Part shown: in pieces, positions 12,691-23,289 of the stretch
Layout: each line of letters begins with the position of its first letter
Position numbering within the stretch: position 1 is the first letter of the stretch
Position numbers and translations under genes: made by a program
Origin: Parapristionchus giblindavisi
Lineage: Eukaryota > Nematoda > Chromadorea > Rhabditida > Diplogasteridae
Length of the DNA stretch: 64,000 bases
Reading direction: 5' to 3'
Assembly (NCBI GenBank): GCA_943737045.1
Contig: CALSFV010000656.1
Location: 470,001 to 534,000 of the forward strand
The notes under the pieces: generated by a model
What the model was told of the DNA's origin: nothing
What the model saw: only the letters and a program-made list of their open reading frames with translations
Databases searched by the model: none

Positions 12691-13660
12691 GAGGCCGTTT
12701 GCGTAAGAGTCGAACAAGGGTTGGTACAGGCCAAAAATTTTAATACCCTCAAAACTTGTGTATAGGGGTTATCGACCCCGCTGATGAAGATGGACATAGT
12801 TATTTTGGCCCCAGTGGTCCCGCAACGCCTGGGACGGATTACGGTAGCATCACGTTTTCAAGTCGTTCTCGGTCCATGGTTGAGCTAGAGGTATGAAAAT
12901 TGGGCTCCTGGGTCAGAATTCGATGGCGATGATGGCTGTCTACGTCATTAGTTGATTATTGGAAATTTTGATGGACACGGATGCGGGCATAGCGAGTATG
13001 ACAGTTCGAACCGGCGTGACGAGAGCATTCCAATGATGTATTATGAGCCCATACGTACATTGCCATCTCAATATTGCCTCGATATAGTGAGCTGCGAAAG
13101 AGGTAAACAAGAGGACTCTCTCAATTCCGCGCGTTCTCTCACACTCTCGAGAGAGCGCGGCGAAATGAGAGAGTGTCGAGAGAGCGCGCGGAACAGAGAG
13201 ACGCAGACAACTCCTCGTGATTTTGCAGCTCACTATATCGAGGCAATATTGAGATGGCAATGTACGCATGGGCTCATAATACATCATTGGAATCCTCTCG
13301 TCACGCCGGTTCGAACTGTCATACTCGCTATGCCCGCATCCGTGTCCATCAAAATTTCTACTAATCAACCTTTTAAAAACTTTTCAAAACTAATGATGTA
13401 GACAGCCATCATCGCCATCGAATTCTGACCCAGGAGCCCAATTTTCATACCTCTAGCTCAACCATGGACCGAGAACGACTTGAAAACGTGATGTTACCGT
13501 AATACCGCCCAGGCGTTGCGGGACCACTGGAGCCAAAATGACTATGCACATCTTCATCAGCGAGGTCGATAACCCCTATACACAAGTTTTGAGGGCATTA
13601 AAATTTTTGGCCTGTGCCAACCCTCCCCCAGATTTGCCCGACTCTTACACGAACGGCCTC
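12691..13660. mobile_element. 970-bp near-perfect palindrome (foldback, no coding)
   Basis: It begins GAGGCCGTTTGCGTAAGAGT and ends with its inverse. The arms of about 480 bp run almost to the centre near 13175, where a 'ctctctcacactctcgagag' segment turns round. The 4-bp TTAT stands on both sides (12687-12690, 13661-13664), a possible target duplication. Each arm holds one TACGGTA/TACCGTA word also seen in other foldbacks here. No transposase, and open frames in the arms merely mirror each other. Confidence 0.8.
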
Positions 13661-13775
13661 TTATGTGTTATATTTACCACTTTTTGGGTGTTAAAATAGC
13701 TGAAAAAGCGTTAAATATAACGCTTCACAGGTCTTATCTGATGTGGGATACACCTCTTTTCTCTGTGTGTATCCT
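13661..13775. repeat. Right part of a CACAGAG hairpin element
   Basis: Shares 'gttaaatataacgcttcaca' and the terminal 'ctcttttctctgtgtg' with 43257-43404. With the left part at about 12470-12512, it suggests the 970-bp palindrome landed inside such an element. Confidence 0.6.
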
Positions 13776-14980
13776 TGTGACGTCATGTTTGTTAAACAGT
13801 TTGCCACCATTTCACGGATACGCCCTCTTGCGTAATGTTCAAAAGCACCGAAAAGTGATACTCTAAACGTTGTGATACTGTAAACAGTGGCGAGTTGTCT
13901 TTGCTTAGCTTTTGAGCAGATTATCATGGGAAAGAATGTTGAATCAATTGTAATCTATCGTTGTTCATGTCGATTCTTCGATCGGTCGTCGAGGAAGATC
14001 GTCAGGTCGTCACCGTCGATGAACTTCTCAATGATCGAGTGAAGATGCGAACAACTAGACAAGCCTGGACCATCCTGACTGTCGCTGGAGCGCCTATTGG
14101 ATTCCGTTTTCAGAAATAATAAAGATATTTGGGGTGTGCTAATGCTTGTAATCGGTGTCCAAGCCCGCGCAGTTAAATGGACGGATTCGGAATTGTTATA
14201 TAAGGGGTATATAAGTACGGGAGTGTCTGAATATATGTGGATCGTTCGAAATTCATTCTAATAGGGACCCATGGTCTAGTGGATAAGAGCTCGGACAGTC
14301 AAACCGGCCGGTTGGTTGGCAAGAAAGTTCGATTCCCCGAAGAGGGTCAGCAAAAGATAAACACTCAATAACTTCGTCCAACTGTTTTTGCTATTTTTTT
14401 CCTTGACGTATTTTCGCTCCCCCTACGCTAACGTCTAGTGTGTGGCAGAGGTCCCATAGAATGATCGTGAACTAACTTTTTTCTTGCTTTACAAAAATGT
14501 AGATAAAGCACTGTACTTTGTATTCAATTTACTTTCAATGGTTTTTCAATATTTAATTACTTGGACGAATAAAACAAATCAATGGACAACTAATTCATTA
14601 TGATAGCATGTGAATGCCCCAAAAGAAAGCAGGTAGTATTGTTTTTAAAAGGCATACCCCAAGCTAATATCTCTTCCGCATTGGCAATACTTTCTCGTAG
14701 ACAAAGAGTTTCGATTTAAGGAAAAGTGTAGCATGAAGTATTGAAATGAAACAGAAGAACTATGGCTTAAATGAGTTGATGTATTTTCTTGAAATATTGT
14801 GAACCACTGCAAATGCAGTCAAAATATTATGAATGGTTTACTTTTTATTTACTATGTTGAGCAACATTCTTTGGTATTTCAAAACTTAAAATCTACTTAA
14901 AATACGCCACTTGGAGTTTGCTTTAAGCCTACTTAATAATAATTATACAGTTTAAAAATACAGTTGTAATGAAATAAAAT
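13776..14980. repeat. Dispersed repeat, copy 1 (paralogue 43405-46080)
   Basis: Aligns with 43405-43838 and then 45148-46080. The later copy has a 1.3-kb Tc1-type insertion where this one reads 'ggggtatataagtacggg'. No coding region seen apart from the tRNA-like segment at 14266. Confidence 0.8.
14266..14346 (+). repeat. tRNA-derived SINE-like segment
   Basis: A-box TGGTCTAGTGGATAAGAG and B-box AGTTCGATTCCC are spaced as in a tRNA. The acceptor stem does not close, so it is not called a tRNA gene. The same segment recurs at 45201-45281. Confidence 0.55.
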
Positions 14981-15484
14981 TATGACTCTCGCAACTTTCG
15001 AGCGAAAGTTGGGCTCACACTTTCGTCTAGAAGACATATGGCGGTTAAAAACAATAGAAATTAACCTGAGGAGGTACTTCTGTACCTCGAAAAATGAGAA
15101 AATAAATTTTCGAAATTTCTCAAAATTCAGCGGATCGGGCTCATACTTGGCCAGTCTTAGTATCACTCATGAGCTATTATATCTGCCAAGTCTGGAAGCT
15201 GCAGCTTCTCAGAACACAGAGTTATGACATTTTTGTCCAATTTCAGGGGTGTCGTAAATTTGGATTTTCTCACAGGAATGAATTAACTCGAATGGGTTGC
15301 ATAGCGGATTCTACTAAACAGTAAATGTTGTTCATACACTATTAGCAACACGACTCAGAAAAATCCAGCTGAGGAAATAATTATCGCTGAGTAAGTACAG
15401 AGTGGTTCCAGGATCGCTACACAGTAATACGACGACGAACCATAACAACGGGATTAGGATGTGATGCCCCCCTAGTACTACATA
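14981..15484. repeat. Dispersed repeat related to 5.9-6.2 kb and 17.7-18.5 kb
   Basis: Carries a CTTTCGAGCGAAAG-type palindrome and 'ggattttctcacaggaatgaattaactcgaatggg', variants of sequence at 6000-6180 and 36400-36560. The part 'gtatcactcatgagctattatatctgcc' is an unoccupied relative of the LINE target at 18480/22667. Confidence 0.65.
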
Positions 15485-17032
15485 CAGTACTGGCCAAACT
15501 TTTTTCAAACTCAACCGATCGAGTCCAGATTTTCAGGGATAATTTTGATAGAGTTTTTACGTGTTTTACACAACAAATTAGCCCGGGTTATCCCTTACGG
15601 TGAAATTTATTTAGAATTTATCAAAAGTCACAAAAGTGAGATTTTCGGTTTCTTCGATTTCGTCTTAATTTTTTCACTAATTTTGCTAGCAATGTGTGGT
15701 GTATCGTTTTAAAAGTATGAGACGGATTCTTGGGAGCAAGAATCTACCGAGATCCGAGCGAGAATCCATTAGTCGTGGACGTCAGATGGGACTGTCACTG
15801 GCACTCTGTCACAGCAGTTCCGAGTGACTGTTTCGACTATCCTGAAGGTCATCAAAACTTCAATCCGTACTCTAACAATGAAGAAGGTTAATGTACGACC
15901 TCGCAAGTCGACCACGACATCGGATCGTCTGATTACCTGCATCTCGAAGGAGAAACTGAGGCTCACTACAATGGACATCAAGCGAGCACTAGCGGAGATT
16001 CGCTAAATTGAGGTGGCTAAGGTTTCTAAACATGGCTGAAAAGATGTTTGAAGGAATGAAAAGTGTCTCTAGCATATCTCCTTCTTCATAATTCTCTTCA
16101 CGTGAAGCAGGGGTCCAACCCCATCTTCAGAGAAACAACAACACAACATCAACGATCCTCCTCCATGCTTCACGGTGGTCCGTTGGTACTTCACATCCAA
16201 TTTAGTGCCAACCGGACGACGAACATGATTTATTTCCACCGTACCAATCATCAGAAACTTGTTTTCGTCTGAGAATACGACCTAATTCTACTGTTAGGGG
16301 GACCAATATCAGTGCTCTTTTGCCCATGTGATCCATGCTTTGCGATTCTTTTCGGAGATCAGCGGTTTCTTGATATGTCGACGTTCGAAGAGACCCGAAG
16401 CACGAAGACGATGCTGTACATTGTTCACGGACACCTCAAACATCTTTTCAGCCATGTTTAGAAATCTTAGCTACCTCAAATTAGCGAATCTCCGCTAGTG
16501 CTCGCTTGATGTCCATTGTAGTGAGCCTCAGTTTCTCCTTCGAGATGCAGGTAATCAGACGATCCGATGTCGTGGTCGACTTGCGAGGGCGTACATTAAC
16601 CTTCTTCATTGTTTGCGCACGGATTGAAGTTTTGATGACCTACAGGATAGTCGAGACAGTCACTCGGAACTGCTGTGACAGAGTGCCAGTGACAGTCCCA
16701 TCTGACGTCCACGACTAATGGATTCTCGCTCGGATCTCGGTATATTCTTGCTCCCAAGAATCCGTCTCATACTTTTAAAACGATACAACACACATTGCTA
16801 GAAAAATTAGTGAAAAAATTAAGACGAAATCGAAGAAACCGAAAATCTCACTTTTGTGACTTTTGATAAATTCTAAATAAATTTCACCGTAAGGGATAAA
16901 CCGGGCTAATTTGTTGTGTAAAACACGTCAAAACTCTATCAAAATTATCCCTGAAAATCTGGACTCGATCGGTTGAGTTTGAAAAAAGTTATGGCGAAAA
17001 ATCCAAATGTTACACTTTTTTGGCCAGTACTG
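15485..17032. mobile_element. Tc1-like element with one half inverted (548+ bp arms)
   Basis: Ends CAGTACTGGCCAAA and the inverse TTTGGCCAGTACTG, each next to TA. 15485-16050 is an almost exact inverse complement of 16460-17032, so the N-terminal part of the transposase occurs on both strands. The central 410 bp is single-copy transposase. Confidence 0.8.
16069..16718 (-). pseudogene. Tc1-like transposase, degenerate
   Basis: On the minus strand the N-terminal helix-turn-helix region (TVSTILKVIKTSIRTLTMKK, then RPRKSTTTSDRL) is followed by a linker (VSVNNVQHRLRASGLFERRH), several stops, then FSDENKFLMIG (first catalytic Asp block) and VKHGGGSLMLCC. The C-terminal third with the other catalytic residues is absent. 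The same N-terminal segment appears on the plus strand at 15769-15981 in the inverted arm. Confidence 0.75.
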
Positions 17033-17121
17033 TATAGTATTCTGCCAAAATATGCCCCACAGCTCATCAGAGTCAAAAGTTATGACATTGCAATTTTTAT
17101 GCCGAATACTTTTTGCTGCTA

Positions 17122-17124
<3 letters not shown>

Positions 17125-17213
<89 letters not shown>
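17125..17213. repeat. (TA)n microsatellite
   Basis: Uninterrupted TA dinucleotide run of about 88 bp. Tyr/Ile open frames across it are artefacts. Confidence 0.97.
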
Positions 17214-17215
<2 letters not shown>

Positions 17216-17339
17216 CATTTGTAAGGTGGCTCCCGAAAGTGGAATTGCAGTGACCACATCATCACACGTTAAAGTGTAAGTGATTATGTCCCCTGAAGAC
17301 GAGATTCCATACTGATTTGGCCTTGACATCTCACTTGCA

Positions 17340-17462
17340 TTCTCTCCCTCTCTTTCTCCCTCTCTCTCCATCTCCCCCTTTCTCTCTCTCTCTCTCTCGC
17401 TCTCTCTTACTCTCCCTCAATCTCTCTCTCTCCCTCTCTCTCTCTTCCCCTCTTTATTTCTT
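17340..17462. repeat. CT-rich low-complexity tract
   Basis: TCTCTCCCTCTC-type tract between two repeat fragments; not coding. Confidence 0.85.
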
Positions 17463-17535
17463 TCGTTCTTATTAAAATTTTCGCACATGTATTCCACAGA
17501 TCTATGCACCACTCGATACTTGATCATTCGCGCGA

Positions 17536-17930
17536 AGTCTAACAAGAGAAGCACCAAAGGTCACGGAAACAATTCTGAAGGCGACCCATATGGGTAGTTA
17601 GGGTTGAGGGGGAGACCGTCAAAAGTGGTATCCAAAGTTCCCCACAGGGCCTACAAATCGATAAATTCGATCGATAAAAAACACATGCGCCGCTCAAATG
17701 CATAACTCTGTGTTCCGTGAAGCTGCGGGTTCCAAACTTGGCATCGATAATAGCCCATGAGTGATACAAAACCTGGTTGAGTACGAGCGCTATCGGTTAA
17801 ATTTTATGAAATTTCGAAAATTTATTTTTTCTTATTTTCCGAGGTACAGACATGACCTGCTCACGTTAATTTGTAATCAATTTAACAGATAGATGTCTTC
17901 TATATATAGCAGACGGCATCTTACTAGTGT
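17536..17930. repeat. Dispersed repeat, inverted partner of 22673-22890
   Basis: 'aacaagagaagcacc...gcgacccatatgggtagttagggttgaggggga' returns inverted at 22780-22890. The segment 17700-17930 resembles 15060-15230. Confidence 0.7.
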
Positions 17931-17984
17931 TTCATGAATTTTCGAGAAAAGTTATAATTTGATATAGGAGGAGGAGGTAGATAC

Positions 17985-18340
17985 GATTGGACACGACACA
18001 GAGGAAAATGGAGAGGCGGATGGTAGGAATATCGTTGAGAGATCGATGGAGGAATGAACGGATAAGAGATGCGACCAAGTTGAAGGATTGGAATACGGAG
18101 GCTTTGCGGAGGAAATGCAATTGGGCACAGAAGATCAAGAGGATGACCATGGACCGCTGGGCTCGCAATACTACAGTATGGACGCCGTTATCTCGCTCTC
18201 GCGTTGCTGGACGACCTCCACCGAGATGGAGGGATGATTTGACAAGAACTATCGGATCTACATGGTGGAGTATGAATAGTCATGACCGATGAGGCTCAGA
18301 CTTTGCCACGACAATTATTATGACGACAGAAGATGATCCC
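17985..18340 (+). pseudogene. RTE-type LINE, C-terminal fragment
   Basis: About 100 codons reading RDRWRNERIRDATKLKDWN, then RKCNWAQKIKRMTMDRWA and GRPPPRWRDDLTRTIG with a Trp-rich end. This is the arginine/tryptophan-rich tail after the RT domain of RTE-class non-LTR retrotransposons (RWxDD...W). The RT and endonuclease domains are missing, consistent with 5' truncation. Confidence 0.7.
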
Positions 18341-18727
18341 CATAATAGAATAGCAATCGATGCTCTTTTAGTGTCACAGTAAATTATTTTACCTTTTTGG
18401 ATAAACTGGAGAAATCATGAATTGTCGAAAATTCTCAAAATTCAACCTATCGGACTCATACTCGACCAGGCTTTGTATCGCTCATTTATTTATTTATTTA
18501 TTTATTTGATACACCCGTGACAGGTGCGACAGCAAATACAGAAACGTTAAGAGAAATAATAAGAATGATAGAAAGGGCTTGGGGAAGGTGACAGGGGTTA
18601 TATATCGATTGCTATCAGATTTCCGGTGTTCCAGTAGGAGAGAGGTGGACGAGGCCTCAGAACGGGAAGAGGACCGTTCAGATCCATATAACTGGTTGGA
18701 TCAGAATGGAAACACCGGGATGGATAA

Positions 18728-19090
18728 CTAAAGATTGGGTACTTCGACTTGTAGGGTCTGGGGGAGTTGTGGATGGCGAAATAGGTGGAATTTAATAGAC
18801 TGAATTGACAAAATTGGATTACAAATTCGATGTAAATTACACAAAAAACGGGTTGTACGATGTGCAAATGAGCTACGAAGATTCTCTCTTTTAGCAATAG
18901 GAAAGTGAATAGAGAATGCATTGTGACGAGAATTACAATTTCGTAAACAATAATAATCGGACATAGGTACATCGACAAGTGAGCGAATTATCTTTACAGC
19001 AAAAATGATGTCAGCGACTAAACGTCGTGAATAAAGAGAATGTAAATGATAATTATCAATTCTAAGATTGTAAATGGGGGGGGGGGGGGT
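18728..19090 (-). pseudogene. C-terminal end of LINE ORF2, frameshifted
   Basis: In a second frame beyond the G/C homopolymer at 19077-19088, the minus strand continues with SLYSRRLVADIIFAVKIIRS and ends HPQLPQTLQVEVPNL. This matches the usual end of CR1/Jockey RTs (L..RR...D....YK, then an aromatic S/F..R.). The main ORF instead runs out through PPPPP into a non-homologous tail, so the two parts were once one ORF. Confidence 0.65.
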
Positions 19091-21549
19091 GAGGTAGTGG
19101 CAAGGGTGGTACGATAATGTAATAATCTAGTGAAAAGGTGCTGGGGTTTCTCTAATTGTCTAATAAGACCCTTCGCAGAGGGAGACCATACTGGTGAAGC
19201 ATACTCAAGAACGGGTAAAATGAATGATCGGTAGGCTCTAACGTAGGGATCAACAGATGTACAAGAAACAGAACGGAATAAAAGGTAGATAAGCTTATTA
19301 GCTTTCTGACAGATAATATCTATATGAGAACGAAAGGATAAAGAATGATCAATGTATACACCAAGATCACGAATAGGTTCTGGAAGAGAATTGAGGTTGG
19401 AATCGGGGATAGGAAGAAGAAAAGAGTTGAGATGGTACTGGTGGATTGGGTTGGATTTGCCTATGTAAAGAACGGTGCATTTGTTTTGTGCAACCGATAA
19501 CTGCCATTTTTGACAGTATTCTAATATACCCAGTAACCCATTCTGAAGTTGAGAGGTGAGTGTGGGGGATTGGGCGGAATTATGGATGATGAAGAGTTTG
19601 ATATCATCAGCAAAGAGGCGGAAGTGAACCAGTGGGTATGGTGATAGGGATAGAGGGAGATCGAAAACGTAAATCAAAAAGAGGAGAGGACCCAGTACCG
19701 TACCCTGAGGTACGCCACTCAGAACATGTTTCTCTGAGGACAGAGAAGAACCAATTCTAACCTGTAAACGACGATTAGAAAGATAATCAGTGAGCCAATC
19801 AAATATACAACCACGGATACCTAGACAATGTAATTTGTGAAGTAATTTAGAATGGGATACAGTATCAAATGCTTTAGCGAGATCAACATACACAACATCA
19901 ACGGAATCATCGCAGTCCATCGCCGCACGCCATTTCTGGGTGCAATCGAGAAGCTGAGATACTGTGGATTTACCACTAACAAAACCATGTTGCTCAGGGG
20001 GGATTATATTATGAATATTGCACCAACGGATAAGCTTTGGCTTGAGGATTCGCTCCATGACTTTACTGGGAATGGGAGTAAGTGAAATAGGACGATAATC
20101 AGATACAGATGAGGGAGTGGGAATCTTTGGAATCGGGATCACAAAGGAAGTTTTCCATAGAGAAGGAACATGACCTAACATAAGACTATAATTCATAATA
20201 TGAGATAGAGGTTCAGAAAGTGTGAGAGAACAATGTTTGAATATAATGGATGGAATACCGTCAGATGGGAGGGAACAAGAGTCAGATACACGACGTAAAT
20301 GATAAGAAATATCGATAGGAAGAATGATCGAGGTAGGAATGGATTGAGGGACAAAGCGAGGACAGTTGGGAAGAATGCCATCATCACTAGTGAAAACCGA
20401 TTGAAAGTATGTAGCGAATGACTCTGCTTTTTCAGAGTCACTAGTGATAATGGTACCATTGAAGTCTGTGAGGGAAGGGGCAATGGAAGAACGGGATTTA
20501 AATCTAGTTGAGATGTATCGATAATAAGACCTACTATGGTTATTGGACAACAATTTGTTTTCCTTGTTTCTTATAAATTTCCTAATTTCCTTATCTAGTT
20601 TAGATGATACATTGAGGAACTGAGATTTGACGGGTGCAAGGGAAATTTTATCAAAGAGGAGGCGTTTATGAGCAAGGAGTGATCGAATGTGAGGAGGGTA
20701 ATTATCGAATGGGACAATTTGTTTCTTGTATGGAATAAAAAAAGGAAATAGTTGAGTCAAGTAATCAATGAATAGGGTGTACATATGTGAGATATCGGTA
20801 AAATCATGAAAGATCAAAGACCAGTCTGTATTGGACAAAGCGGAGTTAAGGGCTACAAAATCGGTCTTACGAAAGTCAAAGGCTGGAATAGATATAGGAT
20901 CGGCAAGAGGCCAAGTGAGACGGAAAGAAACAGATGAGTGGTCAGAATTTTTGAAAGGGGCAGAGACAATACAGTCAGAAATAAGATCGGAAGGGGCGAG
21001 AATTACATCAAGAAAGTTGGAACCAAGAGTGGGAGATGGTACGAATTGATGAAGATTAAGAGATTCGGAGAAATTGACAAGGTAAATGGAATGGCCACGA
21101 GCAGAATGAGGATTGGACCAGTCAATATTCAAGTTAAGATCACCGGCAACAATTATCGATTTATCACAGGAGGACAGAGTTGATAGAAGGTCAAAAAGGT
21201 CACTATTACTAGCTGTGGTTGTGTTTGGAGGGCGATAGACAAGTATCAAGCGAATAGAAGAGAGACCAAGAGGGGGGTAGAGATCGAGACAGATCACGTC
21301 AGACGAGACTGAGGTGGGTAATTGAACACGGGAACAGGCAATGTGATCACGAAAGAAAACACAAACACCACCACCTCGTCTTGCACGATCAGCACGATAT
21401 AACTGGTATGGGAAAGACAATAGAATTTCAGAATCAATAATTCTAGAGGTAAGCCAAGTTTCAGAAATGAGAAGAAGATCAGGTCGATCAATCGATAATA
21501 TAGAGTGGAGATCGGGTAGCTTGTTACAGAGAGATCTAGAGTTGAACAT
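19018..21549 (-). CDS. LINE ORF2: APE endonuclease and reverse transcriptase
   Basis: 843 codons. The N-terminal part (about 1-230) is an apurinic-type endonuclease: FNSRSLCNK, ISETWL (catalytic Glu), YRADRARRGGGVCVF, VAGDLNLN and SDHSSV. The reverse transcriptase spans about 440-720: DYRPISLTPIPSKVMERI, QHGFVSGKST, VYVDLAKAFDTVSHS, LSGVPQGTVLGPLLFLIY and the FADD catalytic box. It makes cDNA at the nick by target-primed reverse transcription. The frame is open upstream of the first Met, so the true start may lie before 21549. The last residues after PPPPP come from a homopolymer frameshift. No other damage is seen. Confidence 0.9.
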   Translation of the reverse strand: MFNSRSLCNKLPDLHSILSIDRPDLLLISETWLTSRIIDSEILLSFPYQLYRADRARRGGGVCVFFRDHIACSRVQLPTSVSSDVICLDLYPPLGLSSIRLILVYRPPNTTTASNSDLFDLLSTLSSCDKSIIVAGDLNLNIDWSNPHSARGHSIYLVNFSESLNLHQFVPSPTLGSNFLDVILAPSDLISDCIVSAPFKNSDHSSVSFRLTWPLADPISIPAFDFRKTDFVALNSALSNTDWSLIFHDFTDISHMYTLFIDYLTQLFPFFIPYKKQIVPFDNYPPHIRSLLAHKRLLFDKISLAPVKSQFLNVSSKLDKEIRKFIRNKENKLLSNNHSRSYYRYISTRFKSRSSIAPSLTDFNGTIITSDSEKAESFATYFQSVFTSDDGILPNCPRFVPQSIPTSIILPIDISYHLRRVSDSCSLPSDGIPSIIFKHCSLTLSEPLSHIMNYSLMLGHVPSLWKTSFVIPIPKIPTPSSVSDYRPISLTPIPSKVMERILKPKLIRWCNIHNIIPPEQHGFVSGKSTVSQLLDCTQKWRAAMDCDDSVDVVYVDLAKAFDTVSHSKLLHKLHCLGIRGCIFDWLTDYLSNRRLQVRIGSSLSSEKHVLSGVPQGTVLGPLLFLIYVFDLPLSLSPYPLVHFRLFADDIKLFIIHNSAQSPTLTSQLQNGLLGILEYCQKWQLSVAQNKCTVLYIGKSNPIHQYHLNSFLLPIPDSNLNSLPEPIRDLGVYIDHSLSFRSHIDIICQKANKLIYLLFRSVSCTSVDPYVRAYRSFILPVLEYASPVWSPSAKGLIRQLEKPQHLFTRLLHYRTTLATTSPPPPPFTILELIIIIYILFIHDV

Positions 21550-21701
21550 GAGACATTTTAAAGTAGGGAAAGAAGAGCGAGAGGGTACTGTAAATGAAGA
21601 GGATACAGTAGGTGAAGGGGAGACGACAGGAAGATAACAGGTAGTCTTAAGAGAGAGATCATAGGATACTGTAGGTGCGAGTGTCAGAGATGAATCACAA
21701 A

Positions 21702-22523
21702 CTAATTTCCCGGATCGGGCAAGCGAGAGCGGACCTTAGTTTTGATGTCCTCCTTGTGCCAGACCGCATCGCGGTAGACTACAAAGGGACTATCAGGATC
21801 CTTAGCTCGCAAGCTCCTAACCGTCGCCCTCAACTCGCTGTGCCTCGCCCGTTCTTCCTTGCTCATCGATTTGCGAATGTATATGCCAGCGAACTCCGCG
21901 TTACCACGGAGCTTTCTGGCATTCTTGATGGCGATGAGGGCGAAGGAACGAGCGGGCATAACAACCTTGACGAGTCGAGGACGATCCGATGATCGCTTAC
22001 CCATACGGTAGATCTGTACAGGCATAGTCTCGACCTCTAGGTAACCGAGGAGTCGAGCAATGCCCTTCCTATCGGTCTCGCAACGGTCATCCAGATCCAG
22101 ACTATTGTCTGGCTCCGGAAGCCCCGTCACGACTAGGGACTTAGCACGCATGATCAATTCCGCCGGGTCATCGATCGAGGGAGGAGAGTGAGAGAGAGAG
22201 GAGGAGGGGGGAATAGGGTTAGACGAGAGAGTGGGAGAGGATGAGAGAGTATGAGAGGACGACGTGGCAGACTCATCGACCGTTCCAGTACTGGTGGCCA
22301 ATTCCAGGGACTTGGCCAAACCATGCACCAGTGCAGTGATGGACTTCCATTTACCAGGATCGAACCCCGAGGGCACATCCTCCATGGCCAGTTCAAAGGC
22401 GGCGACAACTAAGTTTTTGATAGCGTTCGCCCCCTTCTTAGCCTCAGGGGACATACCCGACGGAGACGAGACCATCTGTCGTTTGTTGGTAGGGGTCATG
22501 TGTGAAAGATCAGAAAAGAACAA
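21702..22523 (-). CDS. LINE ORF1: nucleic-acid-binding protein
   Basis: 273 codons upstream of ORF2 on the same strand. A Ser/Pro-rich linker (about 85-120) precedes a conserved block SLVVTGLPEPDNSLDLDDR, RPRLVKVVMPARSF and IYIRKSMSKEERARHSELR, the pattern of ORF1 proteins in CR1-like elements of nematodes and other animals (an RRM-like or esterase-less type). Expected to coat element RNA. The start MFFSDLSH may not be original; the internal Met in MTPTNKRQ is an alternative. It ends about 150 bp before ORF2. Confidence 0.75.
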   Translation of the reverse strand: MFFSDLSHMTPTNKRQMVSSPSGMSPEAKKGANAIKNLVVAAFELAMEDVPSGFDPGKWKSITALVHGLAKSLELATSTGTVDESATSSSHTLSSSPTLSSNPIPPSSSLSHSPPSIDDPAELIMRAKSLVVTGLPEPDNSLDLDDRCETDRKGIARLLGYLEVETMPVQIYRMGKRSSDRPRLVKVVMPARSFALIAIKNARKLRGNAEFAGIYIRKSMSKEERARHSELRATVRSLRAKDPDSPFVVYRDAVWHKEDIKTKVRSRLPDPGN

Positions 22524-22672
22524 ACGATAAGGGATAAAGTTAAGAAGAACGAGGTAAATCTAATAAAGTACAAGCAAAACAGAAGTGGGAGAGAGCGATA
22601 AAGGGTGTCACCTTCCTAGGTGATAGAAGAGAGGGAATGATAGAAGAGAGGGAATGATAGAAGAGAGCTCAT

Positions 22673-23280
22673 GGAATATTATCTCTGCCAAGTTTGGAAC
22701 CAGAGTTAAGGCATCTTAGCGGCTTATTTTTCAGTCAAATTTCGATCGAAATATCGTTTGGTATTCGATTGGTAGGCCCTGTGGGGAACTTTGTATACCA
22801 CTTTTTCGGTCTCCCCCTCAACCCTAACTACCCATATGGGTCGCCTTCAGAATTGTTTCCGTGACCTGAGGTGCTTCCCTTGTTAGTTATTCTACTCCAT
22901 GATATACCCTCAAGCTCATTGTAAGGTCGATCATCTGGCGATTCGAGTTCTCAATTTGAACTACCAGCGCGGAATGTTCCAGCCCGGGATATTAATTTAT
23001 TTTTGCATGAATCCACCATCCCCAATTCCTTATTCTATAGTTACCTCTCTGATACAATATTAAGGTGTTGAGCCTTCAGCATCATTGAGAAGCTCGTGAA
23101 ATAATCCTTTAATTAGTTGCATTGAAACATATTTCGTTGGCATATTTTGTGGTTTTCAAAAGTCCAAAAAGGAAAAGAATTGGAACAAAAAGGTGAGAGG
23201 TAGTTTTGAAAAAGAGGAGAGTTTGTCTCCTTTACTTTAAAAAAACACACAAATTATGAAAAACTGAAGGGATAGCAGTC
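22673..23280. repeat. Dispersed repeat, inverted partner of 17536-17770, then unassigned sequence
   Basis: 22673-22890 completes the repeat interrupted by the LINE and mirrors 17541-17770. 22890-23280 has no feature I recognise. Confidence 0.65.
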
Positions 23281-23289
23281 TTCATCAAT

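Larger units (their letters stand above)
18486..22666 (-). mobile_element. Full-length two-ORF non-LTR retrotransposon (CR1/Jockey-like)
   Basis: About 4.18 kb. It is bounded by a 6-bp direct repeat GCTCAT (18480-18485 and 22667-22672) and ends at its 3' side in an (AAATA)n-like tail, seen as TTTATTTATTTA on the plus strand at 18486-18510. The related sequence 'tatcactcatgagc' at 15170 looks like the same target unoccupied. It contains ORF1 and ORF2 in order on the minus strand. Confidence 0.85.

Noticed and set aside
12940..13401. Paired ORFs of about 145 codons on both strands
   Set aside because: They mirror each other in the arms of a palindrome; no protein family motif.
14266..14346. 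Functional tRNA gene
   Set aside because: A and B boxes are present but the acceptor and anticodon stems do not close; dispersed copies exist, so SINE-like.
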